This document shows, one piece after another, positions 59,025 to 64,000 of a stretch of 64,000 nt of DNA. The position numbers and the translations under genes were made by a program. The notes under the pieces were generated by a model. It saw nothing but the letters and a program-made list of their open reading frames with translations, did no database searches and was not told where the DNA came from. How positions within the stretch are numbered: the stretch's first letter is position 1; each line of letters starts with the position of its first letter. This stretch comes from Variovorax sp. Root411 (GTDB taxonomy: Bacteria > Pseudomonadota > Gammaproteobacteria > Burkholderiales > Burkholderiaceae_C), in NCBI RefSeq assembly GCF_001425205.1, contig NZ_LMDW01000001.1:745928-809927 (forward strand), read 5' to 3'.

Positions 59025-59753
59025 ATGACAGAAAATGTGAATGCGGATCCCGCCGAACTGGCCAAGTTTTCAGAACTCGCACATCGCTGGTGGGATTTGG
59101 AGAGCGAATTCCGCCCGCTGCATGAAATCAATCCGCTGCGCCTGGACTGGATTGACGGAATTGCGCCAATTTCGCAGCGCCGCGTGCTTGATATCGGCTG
59201 CGGCGGCGGCATCCTGGCCGACTCGATGGCCCGCAAGGGCGCCGAGGTGCTGGGCATCGACCTTGCGGGCAAGGCGCTCAAGGTCGCGCAACTGCATGCG
59301 CTCGAGGCCGGCACCCGGGGGGTTAAGTACCGCGAAATCAGTGCCGAAGCGCTGGCCGCCGAGCAGCCAGGCAGCTTCGACGTTGTCACCTGCATGGAGA
59401 TGCTCGAGCATGTGCCGCAGCCGGCCTCGGTGATCCAGGCCTGCTCAGCGCTCGTCAAGCCGGGCGGTTGGGTGTTCTTCTCGACGATCAACCGCAATCT
59501 GAAGTCGTTCATGTTCGCGATCGTGGGCGCCGAGTACGTCCTCGGCATGCTGCCGCGCGGGACCCATGAATATGCAAAGCTGATCCGGCCAAGCGAACTG
59601 GCCGGCTACTGCCGCGCGGCGGGCCTGGATCTGCGGCACACCCGTGGCATGGAGCACAACCCATTGACCCGGCGCTACTGGCTCAGCGGTGACACCAGCG
59701 TCAACTACATGTTCGCCACGCAGAAGCCGGCCTCGCCGGATTCAAGGGAATGA
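59025..59753 (+). CDS. ubiG: Ubiquinone biosynthesis O-methyltransferase UbiG
   Basis: A 242-residue SAM-dependent methyltransferase. The SAM motif is VLDIGCGGGILADSMA; DVVTCMEMLEHVPQPASV and AKLIRPSELAGYCRAAGL are UbiG hallmarks. It carries out both O-methylations of the ubiquinone ring. ATG 59025 is the family start. The stop overlaps the gph start by 4 bp. Confidence 0.95.
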   Translation: MTENVNADPAELAKFSELAHRWWDLESEFRPLHEINPLRLDWIDGIAPISQRRVLDIGCGGGILADSMARKGAEVLGIDLAGKALKVAQLHALEAGTRGVKYREISAEALAAEQPGSFDVVTCMEMLEHVPQPASVIQACSALVKPGGWVFFSTINRNLKSFMFAIVGAEYVLGMLPRGTHEYAKLIRPSELAGYCRAAGLDLRHTRGMEHNPLTRRYWLSGDTSVNYMFATQKPASPDSRE

Positions 59754-60418
59754 TGGGCGCGCAGACCCGGGCTGTGCTGTTCGACCTCGACGGCACGCTG
59801 ATCGACAGCGCGCCCGACCTGGGTGCTGCAGCCGACAAGATGCGCACCGATCGCGGCCTCGACCCGTACCCGCTGGAGCGCTACCGCCCCATGGCCGGAG
59901 CAGGCGCGCGCGGCATGCTCGGTGTTGCATTCGGCATCACGCCGGATTCGCCCGAATTCAATGAGCTGCGCGAAGAGTTCTTCGTGGCTTATGAGCGCCG
60001 CATGCTGCTCAACACGCATGTGTTCGACGGCATCCACGCGCTGATCGAGGCGCTGCGCGAGCTTGGGTTGCTGTGGGGCGTCGTCACCAACAAGTCGATG
60101 CGCTTCACCGACCCGCTGACGCGCGCCATTCCGCTTTTCGCGAGTGCGGGTGCGGTAGTGAGCGGCGACACCACGCCATTTGCGAAGCCGCATCCCGAGC
60201 CCTTGCATGAGGCGGCGCGCCGCCTCGGCGTGCCATCGGAGGCGTGTGTCTACGTCGGCGACGACGAGCGCGACATCATCGCGGGCCGGGCTGCAGGCAT
60301 GCGCACAGTTGCGGCGACCTATGGCTACATGGGGCCGCAGGCCGATTCGACGCTCTGGCAGGCCGATGCTTCAATCTCTTCGCCCATGGAGCTCTTGCAG
60401 TTACTCAATAGCGCCTAA
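59750..60418 (+). CDS. gph: Phosphoglycolate phosphatase (HAD family)
   Basis: A 222-residue HAD hydrolase with motif I VLFDLDGTLIDSAPDLG, a Lys in KPHPEPLHEA (motif III) and motif IV GDDERDI. It removes phosphate from 2-phosphoglycolate produced by DNA repair or oxygenase reactions. The start ATG at 59750 overlaps the ubiG stop; a second ATG follows at 59753. The tmRNA promoter lies within the 3' end of this gene. Confidence 0.93.
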   Translation: MMGAQTRAVLFDLDGTLIDSAPDLGAAADKMRTDRGLDPYPLERYRPMAGAGARGMLGVAFGITPDSPEFNELREEFFVAYERRMLLNTHVFDGIHALIEALRELGLLWGVVTNKSMRFTDPLTRAIPLFASAGAVVSGDTTPFAKPHPEPLHEAARRLGVPSEACVYVGDDERDIIAGRAAGMRTVAATYGYMGPQADSTLWQADASISSPMELLQLLNSA

Positions 60419-60421
60419 AAT
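60395..60421 (+). promoter_or_regulatory. Likely ssrA promoter
   Basis: TTGCAG (60395-60400) and a strong -10 TAAAAT (60416-60421) are 15 bp apart and overlap the gph stop. The mature tmRNA 5' end is 9 nt after the -10, so transcription may begin very near it. Confidence 0.55.
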
Positions 60422-60430
60422 ACGTCGCTT

Positions 60431-60815
60431 GGGGCTGCACTGGTTTCGACGTGGGTTCGGAGTCGCAGCGGGGCATGTCGAGCTGAATGCGCTCGTAAAA
60501 CAGATTCAAACAAACTAACTGCAAACGACGAACGTTTCGCACTCGCTGCTTAATTGCCAGTGAGCCTTGCAACAGTTGGCCGATGGGCTGGGCAAGGGGG
60601 TCTGGAGCAATCCTGACCTCCCGGCTGCAAGGATAATTACATGGGCTGGCTCCGATCCGGGTACCTTGGGTCGGGGCGAGAAAATAGGGTGCTGGCGTCC
60701 GGTTTAGCGTGTGACTGCGCGACTCCGGAAGCGAGACTCAAATCAGATCACTAAACATGTAGAACTGCGCGATGAAGGCTTGCGGACGGGGGTTCAAATC
60801 CCCCCAGCTCCACCA
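60431..60815 (+). ncRNA. ssrA: Transfer-messenger RNA
   Basis: A tmRNA of about 385 nt. The 5' end GGGGCTGCAC pairs with the 3' end CAGCTCCACCA (acceptor stem of 7 bp with one G-U), and the T-arm GGGGGTTCAAATCCCCCC is intact. The tag frame begins at the GCA at 60521 and ends TAA at 60551-60553, encoding ANDERFALAA. It rescues stalled ribosomes and marks the nascent chain for proteolysis. The CCA is encoded. Confidence 0.97.
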
Positions 60816-60856
60816 CATTTCTCAACGCGGGCCTCACTGAACAAGGCCTTGCAGAT

Positions 60857-60873
60857 GCTGGACCATGTCCAGC
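60857..60873. other. Short perfect hairpin between ssrA and the lipoprotein gene
   Basis: GCTGGAC (60857-60863), CAT loop, GTCCAGC (60867-60873). No T-tract follows in either direction. It could help to end the tmRNA or lipoprotein transcript, but nothing proves a function. Confidence 0.35.
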
Positions 60874-60882
60874 GACCCAGAC

Positions 60883-61086
60883 TCAGTTGCACTGGAACAG
60901 GACGCCCTGTTCTGCAGGCGCCTTGCCGAGCCAGCGCGGCGTCTTGCTTTGCGCGTCGCAATAGTCCGAGGCCTGTACGTACGTCTTGGCCCGCAGCACG
61001 CCGTCGCGAACCTGCGTCACTTCGTTGGGTGGTGTCGAGCAGCCGGTGAGGACCAAGGCAAGCGGAAGCAGTGTGCGCCAATTCAT
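60883..61086 (-). CDS. Small lipoprotein of unknown function
   Basis: A 67-residue protein with a lipoprotein signal: MNWRTLLPLALVLTGCSTPP, Cys16 in the lipobox LTGC. The mature part has two further Cys (DYCDAQ and FQCN) that may bond. It starts 9 bp after the stop of the SOS-box small protein gene on the same strand, so the two probably form one transcript. The ribosome site is weak, which suggests translational coupling. I do not recognise a family. Confidence 0.75.
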   Translation of the reverse strand: MNWRTLLPLALVLTGCSTPPNEVTQVRDGVLRAKTYVQASDYCDAQSKTPRWLGKAPAEQGVLFQCN

Positions 61087-61095
61087 CGGGTCATT

Positions 61096-61371
61096 CTAAG
61101 ACCGGCGATCGCTGGAGCCGGGCCCGCGCTCGGGGTAGAGATACTTGAAGTATTCACCGGACTTGCCGAACAACTGGCGCGCCAACTGCACGGGATCTTC
61201 ACCCTTGTGCTTCTCGTAAAGCGCAGGCCCCCAGATGATGAAGCCGTCGATGCTGAGGCTTCTCGGCGAAGGCTCGATGGCCTTCCACGCGTGCGCGAAC
61301 TTCGAGATCCAGGCCAGCGCTTCCTTGAGCGCGTGATTGGGCGCAGCGGTTGTTTCTTCGGTCGGAGACAT
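61096..61371 (-). CDS. 91-residue protein of unknown function under a LexA box
   Basis: A 91-residue cytoplasmic protein, from ATG 61371 with an AAGGA ribosome site 8 nt upstream. The longer upstream reading frame to 61833 is rejected because the promoter region and the divergent gene lie in it. The sequence is helical with aromatic residues (ALAWISKFAHAWKAIEPSPR, IDGFIIWGPALYEKHKG, SGEYFKYLYPERG). No known domain is recognised. A perfect LexA site CTGTACAAATATACAG sits 23 bp upstream of the start codon, so it is expected to be induced by DNA damage. Confidence 0.8.
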   Translation of the reverse strand: MSPTEETTAAPNHALKEALAWISKFAHAWKAIEPSPRSLSIDGFIIWGPALYEKHKGEDPVQLARQLFGKSGEYFKYLYPERGPGSSDRRS

Positions 61372-61394
61372 GGCAGGTATCCTTTTTGAAAAGA

Positions 61395-61410
61395 CTGTAC
61401 AAATATACAG
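61395..61410. promoter_or_regulatory. Perfect LexA (SOS) box
   Basis: CTGT-ACAAATAT-ACAG matches the CTGT-N8-ACAG operator exactly. On the minus strand a -10-like TATATT (61402-61407) lies within it, so LexA would block RNA polymerase at the promoter of the 91-residue protein gene. The dyad is nearly symmetric and could also affect transcription to the right. Confidence 0.85.
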
Positions 61411-61419
61411 TAAACTGTG

Positions 61420-61538
61420 TCCCAGTCGAAATTTCTCCTTGACGGGTAACCGTCCCCCGCTGGTCAACCTGTGCGGGGACCTCGATGCATGCCAAGCAGA
61501 GAGGCTTTCAAGCCCAGCCCTCGAGGCTGGGCTTTTTT
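61420..61538 (+). ncRNA. Candidate structured small RNA or leader ending in a strong terminator
   Basis: No protein gene lies in 61411-61694. Three hairpins follow each other on the plus strand: GACGG-GTAA-CCGTC (about 61440-61453), CCCCGC…GCGGGG (about 61455-61478) and the rho-independent terminator AAGCCCAGCC/GGCTGGGCTT at 61510-61534 followed by T5. Since the nearest upstream plus-strand gene is ssrA, more than 600 bp away, the terminator most likely ends a transcript that starts near the LexA box. No riboswitch class was recognised. Confidence 0.4.
61510..61538 (+). terminator. Rho-independent terminator
   Basis: AAGCCCAGCC (61510-61519) pairs perfectly with GGCTGGGCTT (61525-61534) around CTCGA, and T residues follow to 61538. 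It sits upstream of the methyltransferase gene and downstream of the SOS box. Confidence 0.85.
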
Positions 61539-61694
61539 CTGTGCCATTCGCGCAGCCTGCGCGGGCTCGTTTTTTTGCCCGAACGCGGGCTATAGTCGGC
61601 CAGCGTTGCCACTTTGCATTTGCTGCAATCCATCGCTGCCCGCGGTGCCCGTACCAAGGCACTGCCGCTTGCCCAGATCCCGAAAAGGACGCTC

Positions 61695-63290
61695 GTGCCG
61701 GATTCGCTGACTTCAGAGTTGACCACTTACTACGACACGGTGCCCTATGACTCGCATCCGTTCCCACAGTCGGCGATGGAGCATCTGGAAGCGCTGGCAT
61801 TTCTCTTCGGGCTCGACGTTCCGTCCCCTGCAACGGCCCGTGTGTTGGAGCTCGGCTGCGCGGCCGGCGGCAACCTGATTCCCTTTGCGGCGCGCCACCC
61901 CGAGGCTTCTGCGATCGGCGTCGATCTCTCGCCGGTGCAGGTGGCGCAGGGCATGGCGGCCATCGGGCGCGCCGGGCTGTCTAACATCGAGCTCAAGGCC
62001 CTCAACCTCGCGGACATCGACGCCTCGTTCGGCCAGTTCGACTACATCGTGTGCCACGGCGTCTACAGCTGGGTGCCGGGCCCGGTGCAGGACGCGATCC
62101 TGCGCATCTGCTCGGAGAACCTCGCGCCGAATGGCGTGGCCTACGTGAGCTACAACGTGTACCCCGGGTGGAAGGCGCGCGAGATCGTGCGCGACGCAAT
62201 GATCCTGCGCGGCGGCCCACGCGATACGCCCGGCGAAAAGCTGTCCTATGCACGCGGCATGCTCGATTTCCTCGAGCAGTCGGCCCGCGCCGACAGCGTG
62301 CTCAAGAAGACGCTCGAGGAGGCGATGCCGATCGTGCGCAGCGCCAACAGCTCGTACCTGCTGCATGAGTTCCTCGAGCCTTGCAATGCCCCGTGCTATT
62401 TCAAGGAGTTCGTGGCGCGGGCGGGCGTACATGGCCTCGCCTACCTGGCCGATGCGGAGCCGTCGACGATGTTCGTGCAGAACTACGGCGACAAGGTGCG
62501 CGATCCGCTGCTGCGCGAATGCGGCGGCAGCCAGGTCATGATGGAGCAGTACCTCGACTTCCTGGTCAATCGCACCTTCCGCCAGACCCTGCTGGTCAAG
62601 CAAGGGCAAGCCACGCATATCCGCTACAAGCTGGAGCCTGCGCGCATCCGCTTGCTCGAATTCGCCGGCATCTTCAAGGCCGACGGCGGCGAGGCGCTCG
62701 TGCTCGATGCCCGCGAACAGCCGTGCAGCGCGATCCAGGGCCGGAAGGTCACGCTGCGGGTACCGGTGCACAAGGCGGTGGCGCATCTGCTCGACACGCG
62801 CTATCCGGCGTCGATGTCGGTGCCGAGCCTCATCGAAGCCGCTTCCGGAATCACGGGGCAACCGCCCGCCGCCATCGAATCGACCGTGCTGGCCACGCTC
62901 GAGGAGCTGCTGATCCTCGGCGCCCTGCGCATCCGCCGCACTGCGGTGCCAGCGGCCGACGCGATTTCCGATCTGCCGCGGGTCCTGCCCGCTGTCCGGG
63001 GTGCTTCCGGCCTTGGGTCCGACGCCGGTGCCACAGCCAACACCTGCAATCAATGGCACGAGCCCGTGGTGCTGACGCTGCTCGAGCGAAGCCTGCTGCC
63101 GCTGCTCGACGGCACACACTCGCACGATGCGCTGGCTGAGCATCTCGAAGCGGAAGTGCGCAGCGATCGCCTGCGCTTCGTCAAGGACGACAAGCCGCTG
63201 ACTGACCCGCCGGCAGTCAAGGAATTCGCCCGCCAGCAGGTCGCGCTGGCGCTTGACGCCCTGCGCCGCAAGGCGCTGCTGACGGCCTGA
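61695..63290 (+). CDS. SAM-dependent methyltransferase with PF10119-type regulatory domain
   Basis: A 531-residue protein from a GTG start at 61695 with an AAGGA site 5 nt upstream. The N-terminal Rossmann methyltransferase (about 1-200) has VLELGCAAGGNLIPFAARHP and GVYSWVPGPVQDAIL. The middle (about 210-300) fits the methyltransferase regulatory domain (SSYLLHEFLEPCNAPCYFKEF). The C-terminal part is helical and ends LALDALRRKALLTA. This architecture occurs in Rickettsia outer-membrane-protein lysine methyltransferases and in many uncharacterised proteins. The substrate here is unknown. Confidence 0.85.
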   Translation: MPDSLTSELTTYYDTVPYDSHPFPQSAMEHLEALAFLFGLDVPSPATARVLELGCAAGGNLIPFAARHPEASAIGVDLSPVQVAQGMAAIGRAGLSNIELKALNLADIDASFGQFDYIVCHGVYSWVPGPVQDAILRICSENLAPNGVAYVSYNVYPGWKAREIVRDAMILRGGPRDTPGEKLSYARGMLDFLEQSARADSVLKKTLEEAMPIVRSANSSYLLHEFLEPCNAPCYFKEFVARAGVHGLAYLADAEPSTMFVQNYGDKVRDPLLRECGGSQVMMEQYLDFLVNRTFRQTLLVKQGQATHIRYKLEPARIRLLEFAGIFKADGGEALVLDAREQPCSAIQGRKVTLRVPVHKAVAHLLDTRYPASMSVPSLIEAASGITGQPPAAIESTVLATLEELLILGALRIRRTAVPAADAISDLPRVLPAVRGASGLGSDAGATANTCNQWHEPVVLTLLERSLLPLLDGTHSHDALAEHLEAEVRSDRLRFVKDDKPLTDPPAVKEFARQQVALALDALRRKALLTA

Positions 63291-63327
63291 ACTTCATTCT
63301 TCATCACGCCCAAGAGGAGACTTCCCA

Positions 63328-64000
63328 TGCAACAAATCCAATGGACCCCGAAGCTGCGCGGCGCCGTCGCGGCGGTGCTCGCGCTGGCGGCCGCCGGCGC
63401 GTCGAATGCCGCATCGGTGGCGCCCGTCGCATCCGAGCACGGCATGGTCGTGAGCGCACAGCACCTGGCCAGCAAGGTCGGCGTCGACGTGCTCAAGCGC
63501 GGCGGCAACGCGGTCGATGCGGCGGTGGCCGTGGGCTATGCGCTCGCGGTGGTGTATCCGGCCGCCGGCAATCTCGGCGGCGGTGGCTTCATGACCGTGC
63601 AGCTGGCCGATGGCCGCAAGACCTTTCTCGACTTCCGCGAGAAAGCGCCGCTGGCCGCTACGGCCAACATGTACCTCGACAAGGACAGCAACGTCATCAA
63701 GGGCCTGAGCACCAACGGCCATCTCGCCGTGGGCGTGCCGGGCTCGGTCTCGGGCATGGAGTACGCGCGCGAAAAGTACGGCACGATGAAGCGCGCCGAC
63801 CTGATCGCCCCGTCGATCCAGCTGGCCGACAAGGGCTTCGCGCTGGAGCAGGGCGACATCGACATGCTGCTCACCGCCACCAACGATTTCAAGAAGGACC
63901 CGGTCTCCGGCGCGATCTTCCTGAACAAGGGCGAGCCTTTCGCCGTCGGCCAGAAGCTGGTGCAGAAAGACCTCGCCAGGACGCTGAAGGAAATCAGCGC
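63328..64000 (+). CDS. ggt: Gamma-glutamyltransferase (partial, cut by window edge)
   Basis: The first 224 residues of a gamma-glutamyltranspeptidase precursor; the autocatalytic Thr and the small subunit lie beyond the window. It has a signal peptide (cut near ASNAAS), and the family blocks HGMVVSAQHLASKVGVDVLKRGGNAVDAAVAVGYALAVV (in part: LKRGGNAVDAAVAVGYAL), PAAGNLGGGGFMTV and FREKAPLAA with the Arg that binds the gamma-glutamyl carboxylate. It cleaves glutathione and gamma-glutamyl compounds in the periplasm. ATG 63328 follows AAGAGGAG. Confidence 0.93.

Noticed and set aside
60431..60815. tRNA gene at the TTCAAATC T-arm
   Set aside because: The T-arm and CCA belong to the tmRNA; there is no anticodon arm, and the tag frame is present.
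61411..61694. SAM or SAH riboswitch upstream of the methyltransferase gene
   Set aside because: The hairpin order does not match any SAM/SAH aptamer I know, and the terminator ends more than 150 bp before the gene.

Overview
The window is a GC-rich bacterial chromosome segment. It most resembles a Comamonadaceae betaproteobacterium, and Variovorax is my best guess. Four things point there: the chain gyrA–serC–pheA–tyrA–aroA/cmk–rpsA–ihfB–lapA–lapB with aroA and cmk fused; a tmRNA encoding the tag ANDERFALAA; many TRAP, ABC and cox-type catabolic genes; and very strong GC3 bias, which produces long antisense shadow ORFs. The genus is inferred from gene content and not measured. About 59 protein genes and one RNA gene are supported. 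I see no tRNA, rRNA, insertion sequence, prophage or CRISPR array.

Layout. 1-5 kb (minus): a DUF2796/ABC transporter pair with sseA, a DMT exporter and a Rieske oxygenase. 5-8.3 kb (plus): xseB–ispA–dxs (isoprenoid precursors). 8.3-12 kb: a TRAP transporter whose binding protein is convergent with its two membrane subunits. 12.2-17.4 kb: an EgtB/SenA-like enzyme, an MFS carrier, and an omega-aminotransferase divergent from a LysR regulator. 17.5-26.5 kb: a GntR regulator, a complete branched-chain-type ABC importer (binding protein, livHMGF), an M20 amidohydrolase/carbamoylase, an M81 MlrC-like peptidase and a SnoaL-like protein, which together look like uptake plus hydrolysis of an amide or ureido compound. 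26.5-35.5 kb: a truncated AcoR-like regulator divergent from a form II CO-dehydrogenase-like molybdenum hydroxylase cluster (coxSLM, coxD, coxE, coxG, xdhC). 35.7-41.8 kb (minus): a six-gene group 2 Mrp/Pha cation/proton antiporter (phaA,C,D,E,F,G). 41.9-45.1 kb (minus): crcB behind a second TRAP operon. 45.2-58 kb (minus): a ComEA-like protein, then lapB, lapA, ihfB, rpsA, aroA-cmk, tyrA, pheA, serC, a DUF2059 gene and gyrA. 58.2-60.8 kb (plus): an ompA-family gene, ubiG, gph and ssrA. 60.9-64 kb: a small lipoprotein and a 91-residue protein under a perfect LexA box, a possible structured RNA, a PF10119-type methyltransferase and the start of ggt.

The features least explained by standard annotation are: (i) a three-copy element with a near-identical 36-nt core inside base-paired arms that differ between copies, found only between convergent genes; (ii) the SOS-box small-protein locus with a hairpin-rich stretch and strong terminator beside it; (iii) a sigma-54-like promoter before coxS although the adjacent AcoR-type regulator has no AAA+ domain; (iv) an EgtB/SenA-like enzyme with Arg where the third iron-binding His is expected; (v) Gln at GyrA position 83; (vi) a fluoride channel gene closing a TRAP operon; and (vii) large hairpins in front of dctQ/senA and phaA and between livG and livF.
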